DNA from: Gordonia sp. SID5947
GTDB lineage: Bacteria; Actinomycetota; Actinomycetes; Mycobacteriales; Mycobacteriaceae
Assembly: GCF_009862785.1 (NCBI RefSeq)
Contig: NZ_WWHU01000001.1
Location: 496,001 to 560,000 of the forward strand
Length of the DNA stretch: 64,000 nucleotides
Reading direction: 5' to 3'
Under the pieces are notes generated by a model, which made no database searches, was not told where the DNA came from, and worked only from the letters and a program-made list of their open reading frames with translations. The position numbers were made by a program, and so were the translations under genes. Numbering within the stretch: position 1 is the stretch's first letter; every line of letters begins with the position of its first letter. Positions 18,275 to 28,442 of the stretch are shown piece by piece.

Positions 18275-20640
18275 GCCGTCTTGCGCAGGACGAGGACTGA
18301 ACGGGCGCCGACGGTCACGGATGTGTCGGCCGCCGCGGTGAGATAGCTTGCGCCGGTGGCGTGGGTGGTGTCGAGCTCGCCTGTCCACTCCTGGGCCCAC
18401 GACGACGGTGGCAGGTGGAAGTCGATGTCGCCGTCGTGTGCGTTGAAGCAGATGAGAAAGCTGTCGTCGACGACCTTCTCGCCGAATTCGTTCTTCTCCT
18501 CGATACCGTCGCCGTTGAGGAAGACCGCCAGGCTCTTGCCGAAGCCGCTGTCCCAGTCCTCGGCGGTCATGGCTTGCCCGGCCGGGGTCAGCCAGACGAT
18601 GTCGAGGGCCTGATCACCCCAGCGAATCGGCTTGCCTGCGAAGAACCGTCGTCGCCGCAGTACGGGATGAGCGTGGCGCAGTGCGATCGCTCTGCGGGTG
18701 AAGTCGAGGAGGTCGGCGTTCTTCTCGGCGAGCGACCAGTCCATCCAGGACAGTTCGGAGTCCTGACAGTAGACGTTGTTGTTGCCCTGCTGAGTCCGGC
18801 CCATCTCGTCTCCGTGGGCCAGCATCGGTGTGCCCTGCGACAAGAACAGGGTGGCGAGGATGTTGCGCTGTTGCCGGGCGCGGAGGGCGAGGATGTCCGG
18901 GTCCTCGGTGGGCCCCTCCACCCCGCAGTTCCAGGACCGGTTGTGACTTTCGCCGTCCCGGTTGTCCTCGCCGTTGGCCATGTTGTGTTTCTCGTTGTAG
19001 GACACGAGATCACGCAGTGTGAAGCCGTCGTGGGCGATGACGAAGTTGATGCTGGCGAGTGGACGCCGGCCGGTCGCCTCGTAGAGATCGGAGGAGCCGG
19101 TCAGGCGGGAGGCGAACTCGCCGAGTGTGGCCGGTTCACCACGCCAGTAGTCGCGGACCGTGTCACGGTATTTGCCGTTCCATTCGGTCCACAACGGCGG
19201 GAAGTTCCCGACCTGGTAACCGCCTTCCCCGATGTCCCAGGGCTCTGCGATGAGTTTCACCTGGCTGACCACCGGATCTTGTTGCACCAGATCGAAGAAC
19301 GCCGACAGCCGGTCCACGTCGTGGAGCTCACGTGCGAGGGTGGACGCGAGGTCGAAACGGAATCCGTCCACATGCATCTCGAGGACCCAATAGCGCAGCG
19401 AGTCCATGATCAACTGCAGGGTGTGCGGGTGCCGGCCGTTGAGGCTGTTCCCGGTTCCGGTGTAGTCCATGTACATCTCGGGGTTGTCGTCGACGAGCCG
19501 GTAGTAGGCTGCGTTGTCGATTCCGCGGAACGAGATCGTCGGACCGAGATGATTGCCTTCGGCCGTGTGGTTGTAGACCACGTCGAGGATCACCTCGATG
19601 TCGGCCTTGTGGAAGGCGCGGACCATCGCCTTGAACTCGGTCACCGCGCCTGCCGGCTGATCGGGTTTGGAGGCGTAGTCGACGTGGGGTGCGAGGAACC
19701 CGAAAGTGTTGTATCCCCAGTAGTTCCGCAGGCCCTGGTCCTGGAGGACGAAGTCCTGCATGAACTGGTGCACCGGCATCAGCTCGATCGCGGTGACGCC
19801 GAGTGACTGCAGGTGCTCGATGATCACCGGGTGGCACAGCCCGGCATACGTGCCACGCAGATGCTCCGGAACATCGGGATGCGTGGCGGTCATGCCCTTC
19901 ACATGGGCCTCGTAGATGACCGTCTGGTGATACGGCCGGCGCGGCGATCGGTCGCTCTGCCAGTCGAAGTAGGGATTGATCACCACCGAGACCATGGTGT
20001 GCCCGAGTGAGTCGAGTTGTGGCATGTCGGCAGGCGCCCGGGTGGTCAGAGTCAGCGAGGACTCGGGCTCGGTGTCGTCGGACGGCGACGATTCGGGGTC
20101 GTCGTCCGGCGGGGCGGGGGCCGCCTCGACGGTCTCGTCGTCGGCGTCCGGATCGTCCTCGACCATCGGATAGGAGAACAGCGACGCATCGCCGTCGAAG
20201 CTGCCGTGGAAGGCCTTGCCATACGGGTCGAGCAGCAGCTTGCTCGGATCGCACCGGAGCCCCTGGGCGGGGTCGTATGGGCCATGGACGCGGAAGCCGT
20301 AGAACTGGCCCGGCCCGACGTTGGGCAGGTAGCAGTGCCAGCAGTAGCCGTCGACTTCCTCCAGGCGGATTCGGCGTTCGGTACCCGCGTCGTCGACGAG
20401 GCACAGGTCCACTGCGGTGGCGACTTCGGAGAACAACGAAAAGTTCGTTCCCACACCGTCATATGTCGCACCGAGCGGATAGGCGGTGCCGGGCCAGACG
20501 ATGAACGGCTCCCGGTCGTCAGACGGTGCCGCGTGATCGAACGGATCGGGAATGTTGGTGACCTCCGCGGGCTCGGCGGGGGGCGAACCTCCGGCATCGG
20601 GGGCCGGTGACTCGATCACTTCGAGCTTCGGCGATTCCAT
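18271..20640 (-). CDS. treX: glycogen debranching enzyme (isoamylase type)
   Basis: GH13/CBM48 debranching enzyme (TreX/GlgX) that trims alpha-1,6 branches of glycogen to give linear maltodextrins for TreY. It has 789 residues: an N-terminal CBM48 (PLGATYDGVGTNFSLFSEVA), then the barrel with IEVILDVVYNHTAEGNH, nucleophile Asp in FRFDLASTLAREL and Glu in LIAEPWDIGEGGYQ. It is longer than usual: a 45-residue acidic N-terminal lead and an Asp/Glu/Pro-rich insertion at about 160-200, between CBM48 and barrel. Coupled to treY. The upstream gap of 82 bases to the acyltransferase gene holds no evident terminator. Confidence 0.93.
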   Translation of the reverse strand: MESPKLEVIESPAPDAGGSPPAEPAEVTNIPDPFDHAAPSDDREPFIVWPGTAYPLGATYDGVGTNFSLFSEVATAVDLCLVDDAGTERRIRLEEVDGYCWHCYLPNVGPGQFYGFRVHGPYDPAQGLRCDPSKLLLDPYGKAFHGSFDGDASLFSYPMVEDDPDADDETVEAAPAPPDDDPESSPSDDTEPESSLTLTTRAPADMPQLDSLGHTMVSVVINPYFDWQSDRSPRRPYHQTVIYEAHVKGMTATHPDVPEHLRGTYAGLCHPVIIEHLQSLGVTAIELMPVHQFMQDFVLQDQGLRNYWGYNTFGFLAPHVDYASKPDQPAGAVTEFKAMVRAFHKADIEVILDVVYNHTAEGNHLGPTISFRGIDNAAYYRLVDDNPEMYMDYTGTGNSLNGRHPHTLQLIMDSLRYWVLEMHVDGFRFDLASTLARELHDVDRLSAFFDLVQQDPVVSQVKLIAEPWDIGEGGYQVGNFPPLWTEWNGKYRDTVRDYWRGEPATLGEFASRLTGSSDLYEATGRRPLASINFVIAHDGFTLRDLVSYNEKHNMANGEDNRDGESHNRSWNCGVEGPTEDPDILALRARQQRNILATLFLSQGTPMLAHGDEMGRTQQGNNNVYCQDSELSWMDWSLAEKNADLLDFTRRAIALRHAHPVLRRRRFFAGKPIRWGDQALDIVWLTPAGQAMTAEDWDSGFGKSLAVFLNGDGIEEKNEFGEKVVDDSFLICFNAHDGDIDFHLPPSSWAQEWTGELDTTHATGASYLTAAADTSVTVGARSVLVLRKTA

Positions 20641-20722
20641 GAGACGACACTAGCCGTCAACGGTGCCCGGTTCATCTCGGAGAGAGGCCGGACCGCACGT
20701 GATCGGCGACCGCGACCCCTCA

Positions 20723-22918
20723 TCATCGTGGTGGTGGACCTGTCCACGGTGCCGCCGCGGCCATCTGCCTGCCCAACTCGTCGGCCAGACTGCGGACATA
20801 TGTCGCGCTGAGATGGTGCCAGTCCTTGTAGACCACCACGTTGCCGACGACCGCAGGGCACAACTCCGCATCGCAGACGCCGTTGGAGAGGTCGAGCGCA
20901 TGGAACGTCGGACGGGTGGCGGCCAACGCCTTCGCCGGGTCCTCGGGCGCCAGGGCAGCGGCGCGCCTGGTCGCGCAACTCGTTGCCGATCCGCCGTCGG
21001 CGAGACATGTCGGCGTGTCGATGAGTCCCTCGGCGTTGTGTGGCCAGGGCGTGTCACGGATGCCGAACACCTCGATGCCCGCGGCGATGAAATCGTCGAA
21101 GATCGGCGTGTACGTCGGCGGCACCCAGTCCCCGGGCTGGTGGTCGCGTGGCCGCGTCGAGTTGGTGAAGATCGCGTCCGGCCTGTCTGCGATGACCTTC
21201 TTCTGGACCCGCATCACCCAGTCGTGGCACTGCGGATACGGCACACCGTTCTGCTTGGGGACGAGCTCGGTCGACATCGGACAACCCATCTTCAGGTAGG
21301 TGGTCACCTTGAAGTGATTGCGTTGCCCGAGCAGGTTCAGCGCGCTGATCCACATCTCCGCGTGCGACCCGCCGATCAGCGCGATGGTCTTGGTCGCGTT
21401 CGGGTCGCCGTAGACACCCACATGGATGTCGGGATCCTCGAAGCTGCTCATGTAACCGTCGGTGGAGGTCTCCGGAAAGTCCTTGGTGACCAGCAACGGC
21501 GACGGCTGCGGATCCAGCGCGGGCACGGGGAGGCCGCTGAGTAGCGCACGGCCACCGGGATACAGCCGCGGGTCGAGGTTCTTGGTGTCGACGACCATCG
21601 TCGAGACGTGCCGGTCCCAGAGTTTGATGCCGACCCCGGTCACCAACGTCGCGATCACGAGGACCGAGGTCAGCACCGAGGTGTAGGTAAGCCAACGGGT
21701 GTGACCGTCACGACGGGCGTGCGCGAGCTTGGAGCGGCCGCCGCCACGCAACGGGTCCTCGACAAAACGCTTGGTCAGCCAGGCCAGGGCGATCGAGACG
21801 GCGAGGAGGCCGACTCCCTCGATCACCGAGGCGTGATCCTTGCCTCGCCAGGTCAGATAGAAGATCAGCAGCGGCCAATGCCAGAGGTATAGAGAATAGG
21901 CGATGGTGCCCAGCCACACCGGCCACCGGCTCGCCAGCATCCGGTTCACCGGCGGCAGCCCCTGCGGCTCGGAGACCCCCGGCCGCGGCCGCTCGAGTGC
22001 TGTGGCGCCCGCCCAGATGATGAGAAGGGTGGAGCCGACGGGCACCAGTGCCCAAGGACCCGGATAGGAGTCGACACCGTCGATCCACCAGCCGCAGGTG
22101 ACGATCAGCGCGAGGGCCACGACCGCCGCGACCGTACGAAGCCACCTCGGGACGCGCCAGCTCGGCAACCAGATGGCGAGGAGTCCGCCGGCGAGCGGCT
22201 CCCAGACCCGGGAGATCGTGTCGTAGTAGTTGAACTGCTGGTTCACACCCATCCGCATGTGCGCCCAGTAGAACGATGCCGCGGCCACCAGAAGGACGCA
22301 GACACCGACGACCACGCGTATCGCCTGCGGCCGGGCCATCGGTGTGATGGCTTTCGCCAACAGCTTCAGGGCTGCGGCGAACGCCAGTGCGACAACCATG
22401 GTGAAGACGAAGAACTGTCCCTGCACCGACATCGACCAGATGTGCTGGAGTGGACTGTTGGCCGAACTCGCGGCCAGGTAGTCCTGGGAATTGAGGGCCA
22501 GATGCCAGTTCTGGTAATACAGCGCGCTCGCGATCAGTTCGCGACCGATGCTGACCCAGCGGGTCTGCGGGATGACGATGAGGGTGAGGACCGTGACTGC
22601 GAGCAGCACGGTGAACAACGCAGGTAGCAGCCGTCGCAGCAGTCGTTTCAGGCGCGGCCACGGATTGATCGTGTCGCGGTAGGTGACGTGCGGTGCCTGG
22701 CTGTGGATCGCGTGGCGCAGCAGCGAACCGATGAAGAAATACCCGGAGAGCGCGAGGAAGACGTCCACACCACCCGAGACCCGACCGAACCAGATGTGGA
22801 AACACGCGACAAGCGCGATCGCGATACCGCGCAGACCGTCGAGATCGGTCCGATACGCGGGCACATTGTCCACCGGTGCCGGCGCGGCCGGGGCGGCGGT
22901 GTGGGTCGTGGCTGCCAC
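20723..22918 (-). CDS. membrane acyltransferase with C-terminal SGNH domain
   Basis: 731-residue O-acyltransferase. The N-terminal half is the acyltransferase-3 membrane domain with about ten helices, starting RTDLDGLRGIAIALVACFHIWFG, where the Arg and His are family residues. The C-terminal half, from about 480, is an extracytoplasmic SGNH/GDSL-like domain with GGSHAEMW (Ser) and KDWHHLSATY (Asp-x-x-His pair). This architecture (OatA-like; homologue of Rv1565c by position) transfers acyl groups to cell-envelope sugars. Acceptor unknown. Upstream of treX on the same strand, but not overlapping. Confidence 0.9.
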   Translation of the reverse strand: MAATTHTAAPAAPAPVDNVPAYRTDLDGLRGIAIALVACFHIWFGRVSGGVDVFLALSGYFFIGSLLRHAIHSQAPHVTYRDTINPWPRLKRLLRRLLPALFTVLLAVTVLTLIVIPQTRWVSIGRELIASALYYQNWHLALNSQDYLAASSANSPLQHIWSMSVQGQFFVFTMVVALAFAAALKLLAKAITPMARPQAIRVVVGVCVLLVAAASFYWAHMRMGVNQQFNYYDTISRVWEPLAGGLLAIWLPSWRVPRWLRTVAAVVALALIVTCGWWIDGVDSYPGPWALVPVGSTLLIIWAGATALERPRPGVSEPQGLPPVNRMLASRWPVWLGTIAYSLYLWHWPLLIFYLTWRGKDHASVIEGVGLLAVSIALAWLTKRFVEDPLRGGGRSKLAHARRDGHTRWLTYTSVLTSVLVIATLVTGVGIKLWDRHVSTMVVDTKNLDPRLYPGGRALLSGLPVPALDPQPSPLLVTKDFPETSTDGYMSSFEDPDIHVGVYGDPNATKTIALIGGSHAEMWISALNLLGQRNHFKVTTYLKMGCPMSTELVPKQNGVPYPQCHDWVMRVQKKVIADRPDAIFTNSTRPRDHQPGDWVPPTYTPIFDDFIAAGIEVFGIRDTPWPHNAEGLIDTPTCLADGGSATSCATRRAAALAPEDPAKALAATRPTFHALDLSNGVCDAELCPAVVGNVVVYKDWHHLSATYVRSLADELGRQMAAAAPWTGPPPR

Positions 22919-23085
22919 TACCTGGGTGCGTCTTCCTGTCTCGGACGTCGGGGTTCGGCGAACGAAACCTGACGACGGGGTGGGTGTGCTAATGGCTTGG
23001 TGTCGGGAAGCAATCTACATGTCCAAACTGTGATAACCCGATTCGGTGGTCTCCGACACGCCTTCGACCGCACCCCGGCTGACCT

Positions 23086-23682
23086 TTACTTTTCTTTACT
23101 CTCGGCCGAACTCGCGGATGCCGTGACGGCGGCTGCGCGCACTCGCGCGCCGTCGAGGATCACGCTCAGTCCGTCGATGAACTCGGCGGTGAAGTCCCGA
23201 TCCGACGGTTCGATCACTTGCAGGCGTTGCATCTGGGCGCGGGTCTGCTCCTCGATGGTGAGTCCGATCACCAGCTGGCACACGGCGGTTGCGACCGCTC
23301 GGGCGTCGCGCTCGCTCAGCCCGCCGTCGCGTGCCGTCGCGGACAGGTCGATGGCGATCGACTTCGGTGACAGGCCGCTGGCCCAGCTCGACGACACCAC
23401 CTCGGCGCTGTCCGGTACCGACAGGAGAGCGGCGCGCATCCCCGTCGCCAGGAACGCCAGTCGCTCATCCCACGGCAATGCTTCCGGAGCCGAACGCACC
23501 TCGTCGAGGATGTCGTCGGAGAGGGCGGCCAGCAGCGTCTGCTTGTTGGGGAAATGCCAGTACAGCGCGTTCGGCCGCACGCCGAGATCCGCGGCGAGTC
23601 GCCGCATCGACAGGTCGGCGAGGCTGTGGTCGGTGAGGATGTCCCGAGCCGCTCGCAGGACGTCGGCCCGATTGTTGCTCAC
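23086..23682 (-). CDS. TetR-family regulator, probable biotin repressor BioQ
   Basis: 198-residue TetR-type repressor with an N-terminal HTH ([20 protein letters not shown]...[14 protein letters not shown]) and a C-terminal ligand/dimer domain. GTG 23682 is the likely start; the open frame upstream only shadows bioA. It is divergent from bioA across 123 bases that hold two 17-bp operator-like repeats. BioQ is the known TetR repressor of biotin genes in Corynebacterium and Mycobacterium. Divergence from bioA-F-D-B and the paired operator make BioQ the best guess, by context only. Confidence 0.75.
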   Translation of the reverse strand: MSNNRADVLRAARDILTDHSLADLSMRRLAADLGVRPNALYWHFPNKQTLLAALSDDILDEVRSAPEALPWDERLAFLATGMRAALLSVPDSAEVVSSSWASGLSPKSIAIDLSATARDGGLSERDARAVATAVCQLVIGLTIEEQTRAQMQRLQVIEPSDRDFTAEFIDGLSVILDGARVRAAAVTASASSAESKEK

Positions 23683-23722
23683 CCGCTCAGGGTAATGGGA
23701 GCACGCCCGCCCGAGTGCGAGG

Positions 23723-23739
23723 CCTGTACAGCGTCCAGG
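23723..23739. promoter_or_regulatory. operator-like imperfect palindrome 1 upstream of bioA
   Basis: CCTGTACAGCGTCCAGG, an interrupted inverted repeat of CCTGNACA/TGTNCAGG type. It repeats exactly two helical turns (20 bp) downstream. It lies between the TetR gene and bioA and probably binds that regulator. Confidence 0.6.
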
Positions 23740-23742
23740 AAG

Positions 23743-23759
23743 CCTGTACAGTGTCCAGG
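23743..23759. promoter_or_regulatory. operator-like imperfect palindrome 2 upstream of bioA
   Basis: CCTGTACAGTGTCCAGG differs from the first copy at one base. CCTG-N-ACA-N-TGT-N-CAGG symmetry is better here. It ends 46 bases before the bioA start, so binding would cover the promoters of both divergent genes. Confidence 0.6.
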
Positions 23760-23805
23760 ACGCGGTCAGCCCGACCTGTGTCTCCCGAACCCGAAGGACA
23801 TCGCC

Positions 23806-25125
23806 GTGGACGAGGCCACCATCAGTCGTATCGATGCCGAGCACGTCTGGCATCCGTATGGCGCGATGACGGCCTCCGGCACCGACTCGGATCAGCCGGC
23901 ACCCCTTGTCGTGCGTGGTGCGCAGGGGGTCCGGCTCGAACTGGCCGACGGGCGCGGTGTCGTCGACGGGATGAGCTCGTGGTGGGCGGCAATCCACGGC
24001 TACCGCCATCCGGTGCTCGATGACGCGGTGACCCGTCAGATCGGATCGATGTCGCACGTCATGTTCGGCGGCCTGACCCATGAACCCGCTGCGCGATTGG
24101 CACAACTGCTCGCGTCGATCACCCCGGGTCCACTCCAGAAGGTCTTCTTCTGCGATTCCGGTTCGGTGTCGGTCGAGGTGGCGGTCAAGATGGCCCTGCA
24201 GTACTGGCGCAGTCGCGGTCAGCCACAGCGGACCCGGCTGCTCACGTGGCGCGGCGGCTACCACGGCGACACCTTCACCCCGATGAGCGTCTGTGACCCC
24301 GACGGCGGGATGCATTCGATGTGGACCGATGTCCTCACCGAGCAGGTCTTCGCCCCCGCGCCGCCTGCGGCCTTCGACGACGACTATGTCCGCGTTCTCG
24401 AGAACGCGGTCGACGAACACCGCGACCGCCTCGCGGCCGTCATCGTCGAACCGGTCGTGCAGGGTGCGGGCGGAATGCGCTTCCACGACCCGCGGTATCT
24501 CACGGAACTGCGCCGGATCTGCGACCGTGCCGGCATCCTGCTGATCTTCGACGAGATCGCGACCGGATTCGGCCGCACCGGGGCGCTGTTCGCGGCCGAC
24601 CACGCCGGGGTGGCGCCGGACATCATGTGTCTGGGCAAGGCGCTGACGGGCGGGTATCTGACCCTGGCGGCCACACTGTGCACCGCCGAGATCGCCGAGG
24701 TGATCAGTGCCGGGGAGGCCGGCGGGCTCGCCCACGGACCGACGTTCATGGCCAACCCGCTGGCCTGTGCCGTCGCGGTGGCGGCCGTCGAACTGCTGCT
24801 CGACTCCCCATGGCGGGAGCGGGTCGCGCGTATCGAGAACCGATTGCGTTCGGGCCTGGCCGAACTCGTCGGTCGGACGGGTGTCGTCGAGGTTCGGGTG
24901 TGCGGCGCCATCGGGGTCGTGCAACTCGACCGTCCGGTCGACGTCGCGGTCGCCGGCGCCGCCGCCCTCGACGCGGGCGTGTGGCTCCGGCCGTTCCGGG
25001 ACCTCATCTACGTGATGCCGCCTTTCGTGTGCACCGACGACGACGTCGACACCATCACCCGCGGCGTGCGGGCCGCCGCGCAGGCTTGTCTCGCCGCCGA
25101 TCTGATCGCGGGAGCCGCGCGATGA
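23806..25125 (+). CDS. bioA: adenosylmethionine--8-amino-7-oxononanoate aminotransferase
   Basis: PLP aminotransferase that makes 7,8-diaminopelargonate from KAPA with S-adenosylmethionine as donor; third step of the late biotin pathway. It has 439 residues from GTG 23806 (AAGGAC upstream). Motifs: HVWHPYGAM at the start, substrate-side [26 protein letters not shown] with the PLP Asp, and the PLP lysine in [17 protein letters not shown]. The open frame extends 84 codons upstream across the operator region, which cannot be coding. Head of operon bioA-bioF-bioD-bioB with overlapping junctions, probably repressed by the divergent TetR protein. Confidence 0.95.
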   Translation: MDEATISRIDAEHVWHPYGAMTASGTDSDQPAPLVVRGAQGVRLELADGRGVVDGMSSWWAAIHGYRHPVLDDAVTRQIGSMSHVMFGGLTHEPAARLAQLLASITPGPLQKVFFCDSGSVSVEVAVKMALQYWRSRGQPQRTRLLTWRGGYHGDTFTPMSVCDPDGGMHSMWTDVLTEQVFAPAPPAAFDDDYVRVLENAVDEHRDRLAAVIVEPVVQGAGGMRFHDPRYLTELRRICDRAGILLIFDEIATGFGRTGALFAADHAGVAPDIMCLGKALTGGYLTLAATLCTAEIAEVISAGEAGGLAHGPTFMANPLACAVAVAAVELLLDSPWRERVARIENRLRSGLAELVGRTGVVEVRVCGAIGVVQLDRPVDVAVAGAAALDAGVWLRPFRDLIYVMPPFVCTDDDVDTITRGVRAAAQACLAADLIAGAAR

Positions 25126-26305
25126 CCACCACCGATCTCTCGCAGACCGCACTCGCGCAGGCCGCCGACGTCGACGACGCGCTGGCCTGGCTGGCCGACG
25201 AGGCCGCCGCACTACGCGCCGCCGGACTCCACCGCGACCCGGTCGTCCGGCCACCGGATGCGACGATGGTCAATCTGGCGTCCAACGACTACCTCGGCCT
25301 GTCCGGCCATCCAGCGGTGATCGCCGGTGCGCATGCCGCACTGGACACCTGGGGGCCGGATCGACCGCGTCGAGGCTCGTCGTCGGGACCACCGAACTCC
25401 ATGTCGATCTCGAGGACGATCTCGCCGACTTCCTCGGCTTCCCCGCTGCGCTGGCCTTCTCGTCGGGCTATCTCGGCAACATCGGCGCGATCACCGCGTT
25501 GGCCGGGCGCGGCGACCTGATCGTCAGCGACACCGGCACGCACGCATCGCTGATCGATGGGTGCCGGCTGTCGCGCGCACGGGTGGTGGTCACCGAGCGC
25601 GGCGACCACGCCGCGGTGCGAGCGGCCCTACGCGAGCGGACCGAACAGCGGGCCCTGGTGGTCACCGATTCGGTGTACAGCATCGACGGCGATCCGGCGC
25701 CGGTGGCCGAGTTGTATTCGGCCGCCCGCGATCACGGTGCAGCCCTCCTGGTCGACGAGGCGCACGCTCTGGGGGTACGTGGGCCCGGTGGCCGTGGACT
25801 GGTCGCCGAACTCGGACTCTCCGGCGCACCCGACTTGGTCGTCACCACGGTGCTCTCCAAATCGCTCGGGGCGCAAGGCGGGGTGGTACTCGGCTCCGAG
25901 CTGCTACGTGCGCATCTGATCGATCGGGCACGGACGTTCATCTTCGACACCGGCCTCAATCCGGCGGCCGTGGGCGCGGCCCGCGCTGCCCTCGGACTCC
26001 TCCGTTCGGGCGCCGCGACGCCGGAGCGGTTGCGCGCCAACGCCACCCGGCTCGCTGTCGCGATCGGTGCACCCGCCCCGTCCGCCGCGGTGATCTCGTT
26101 GATCGTCGGGGAACCGCAGCGTGCGGTGGCCGCTGCGGCGATCTGTCGAGAGCACGGTGTGCTCGTCGGCTGTTTCCGCCCGCCGTCGGTGCCCGCAGGC
26201 ACCTCGCGACTGCGTGTGACGGTGCGTGCCGATCTCGACGGCCCGGTGCTCGATCACGTCGCCGCTGTGATCAACGATGCACTGCGCGAGGTCGGAGCGC
26301 GATGA
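25122..26305 (+). CDS. bioF: 8-amino-7-oxononanoate synthase (frameshifted)
   Basis: PLP enzyme joining pimeloyl-thioester and alanine to KAPA. Corrected length 394 residues. The first frame holds [15 protein letters not shown] and ends at ALDTWG. One added G in the G5 run 25351-25355 gives [16 protein letters not shown] and the rest: [18 protein letters not shown], and the PLP lysine in [17 protein letters not shown] 25122 overlaps the bioA stop, and the stop overlaps bioD. Uncorrected, the main fragment would begin near 25499 and lack the N-terminal domain. Confidence 0.92.
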
Positions 26306-27111
26306 CGGGACGTGTTCTGGCGGTCACCGGTACGTCCACCGACGTCGGCAAGACCATCGTCACCGCTGCGCTGGTCGTGGCTGCGGTGGATGCGGAACTG
26401 ACTGCGGCCGTGTGCAAGCCGGCGCAGACCGGGATCGCGCCGGGCGAGCCCGGCGACCTGGCGGTGATCGAGCGACTGGCCGGGCCGGTCGCCACCGCGG
26501 AATGTGCGCGCTTCCCCGACCCGCTGGCCCCGGACACCGCGGCCCGGCGCGCAGGGATGGACGCACTGGATCCCGAGGCCGTGGCGGCCGCGGTCGGCGC
26601 GATGTCCGCAGCCCACGACGTCACCTTTGTCGAGGGTGCCGGTGGCATCCTGGTCCGGCTGGCAGAAGGACTCACCCTTCTGGACGTCGCCGCGGCCACC
26701 GATGCCGGTGTCGTCGTCGTGGTGCCGGCCGGACTCGGTGCGCTCAATCATGCGGAGCTCACGGTGGGCGCGATCGTCGCACGAGGTCTGCGCCCAGCGG
26801 GTCTGGTGGTGGGCTCGTGGCCCGCCGAACCCGACCTCGCGATGACCTGCAACCGTACGGATCTCCCGCGCGTCACGGGCGTGCCCATCGTCGGTGTGCT
26901 CCCGGCGGGTGCCGGGACCCTCGCACCCGCGGAGTTCCGTCGCCGCGCGCCGTCGTGGATCGATCCCGAGTGGCTCCGGCGCGAGAGTGCCCCGCCGTCG
27001 AGCGATGCCTCCCGGTCGACAAGACCCGGATTCCCGCCGATCGCACCCGAATCCTCCACGTGGGTAGCCGCCCACCCCGACAGTCAGTCCACAGAAGGAG
27101 TTCACTCGTGA
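26302..27111 (+). CDS. bioD: dethiobiotin synthetase
   Basis: ATP-dependent enzyme closing the ureido ring of dethiobiotin. It has 269 residues: P-loop GTSTDVGKT at 10-18, CKPAQTG with the catalytic lysine, and [12 protein letters not shown]. Typical BioD proteins have about 225-240 residues. Here an extra low-complexity tail of about 40 residues follows [10 protein letters not shown] and runs to the GTGA overlap with bioB, so the tail may simply be readthrough of former spacer. Starts at ATG 26302 over the bioF stop. Confidence 0.93.
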   Translation: MTGRVLAVTGTSTDVGKTIVTAALVVAAVDAELTAAVCKPAQTGIAPGEPGDLAVIERLAGPVATAECARFPDPLAPDTAARRAGMDALDPEAVAAAVGAMSAAHDVTFVEGAGGILVRLAEGLTLLDVAAATDAGVVVVVPAGLGALNHAELTVGAIVARGLRPAGLVVGSWPAEPDLAMTCNRTDLPRVTGVPIVGVLPAGAGTLAPAEFRRRAPSWIDPEWLRRESAPPSSDASRSTRPGFPPIAPESSTWVAAHPDSQSTEGVHS

Positions 27112-28147
27112 CCCAGGCATCCGTTGCACCCGGCACCGATCGGCGGCCCACATCGGACGACATCCTCGACGTCGCGCGCGCACAGGTGCTCGACCGCGGG
27201 GAGCCATTGAACCGCGACCAGATCCTCGAGGTGCTGCGGCTTCCCGAGGACCGCCTGACCGAGCTGCTGCAACTCGCCCACGACGTCCGGATGCGGTGGT
27301 GCGGACCCGAGGTCGAGGTGGAGGGGATCATCTCCCTCAAGACCGGCGGTTGCCCCGAGGACTGCCATTTCTGTTCGCAGTCAGGACTTTTCGCGTCACC
27401 GGTACGAAGTGCGTGGATCGACATCCCGTCACTCGTGGAGGCGGCCAAGCAGACCGCGAAGACCGGCGCCACGGAGTTCTGCATCGTGGCAGCCGTACGC
27501 GGACCGGACAAGCGCCTGCTGAGCCAGGTCGCGGCCGGTATCGAGGCGATCCGCAACGAGGTCGACATCCAGATCGCCTGCAGCCTCGGGATGCTCACCC
27601 AAGAGCAGGTGGATCAGCTCAAGGACATGGGTGTGCACCGGTACAACCACAATCTGGAGACGGCACGCAGCCACTTCCCGAACGTCGTGACCACCCACAC
27701 GTGGGAGGAGCGATGGGACACGTTGCGCATGGTCCGCGACGCCGGGATGGAGGTGTGTTGCGGCGGCATCCTCGGCATGGGGAGAGCCTCGAGCAGCGCG
27801 CCGAGTTCGCTGCCGACCTCGCGTCGCTGGAGCCCGACGAGGTTCCGCTCAACTTCCTCAATCCGCGTCCGGGCACCCCGTTCGGTGACCTCGATGTGCT
27901 GCCTGCGTCCGAAGCGCTGACGGCGGTTGCCGCATTCCGTCTCGCGTTGCCGCGCACCATCCTGCGCTTCGCGGGTGGCCGCGAGATCACGCTCGGCGAC
28001 CTCGGCGCCCAGCAGGGCATCCTCGGCGGGATCAACGCCGTCATCGTCGGCAACTACCTCACCACGCTGGGACGACCGGCCGAGGACGACCTCGATCTCC
28101 TGTCGGATCTGTCGATGCCGATCAAAGCGCTCAACGACAGCATCTAG
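27108..28147 (+). CDS. bioB: biotin synthase (frameshifted)
   Basis: Radical SAM enzyme that inserts sulfur into dethiobiotin. Corrected length 346 residues. The radical-SAM cluster motif is [13 protein letters not shown] (CxxxCxxC), followed by [13 protein letters not shown]. After GGILGMG the frame breaks at the G4 run 27779-27782. One G restores [24 protein letters not shown] and the GGREITLGD region. GTG 27108 has AGAAGGAG at 27093-27100 and overlaps the bioD stop. Last enzyme of the biotin operon. Confidence 0.93.
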
Positions 28148-28157
28148 GCTCGACGAC

Positions 28158-28442
28158 GTGACGTCTCCGATGACGACGCCGGGGCCCTCGGGCGCTCCGG
28201 GCGCGCTGCATGAGATCCCGGGCCCGTTGGCCGAGCCCTGCCGGTTCGGTGTGTACACCGGCCTCGAACTCGAACTGGAGTCACCGGGCGCGGTGCCGCC
28301 CGCGGCACGGATGGGCCTGGAACCGCCCCGGTTCTGCGGGCAGTGCGGTCGGCGCATGGTGGTGCAGGTCCGCCCCGATGGGTGGGGTGCACGCTGCTCC
28401 CGCCATGGCACGATCGACTCGTCCGAATTGGGCCGGCGGTGA
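28158..28442 (+). CDS. small zinc-ribbon protein downstream of bioB
   Basis: 94-residue protein with a C-terminal zinc-ribbon-like motif: FCGQCG, then CSRHG about 19 residues later. Start GTG 28158, or ATG 28170. Ten bases after the bioB stop and on the same strand, so it is probably in the biotin operon. A small gene occupies this place after bioB in mycobacteria too (Rv1590). Function unknown; metal or iron-sulfur support for BioB is only a guess. Confidence 0.7.
   Translation: MTSPMTTPGPSGAPGALHEIPGPLAEPCRFGVYTGLELELESPGAVPPAARMGLEPPRFCGQCGRRMVVQVRPDGWGARCSRHGTIDSSELGRR

Noticed and set aside
18275..18400. Upstream extension of TreY
   Set aside because: It overlaps treX on the same strand, is Arg-rich, and the GTGA overlap marks the real start.
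23554..23805. 84-residue N-terminal extension of BioA
   Set aside because: It overlaps the divergent TetR gene and the operator pair, and BioA homology begins just after GTG 23806.
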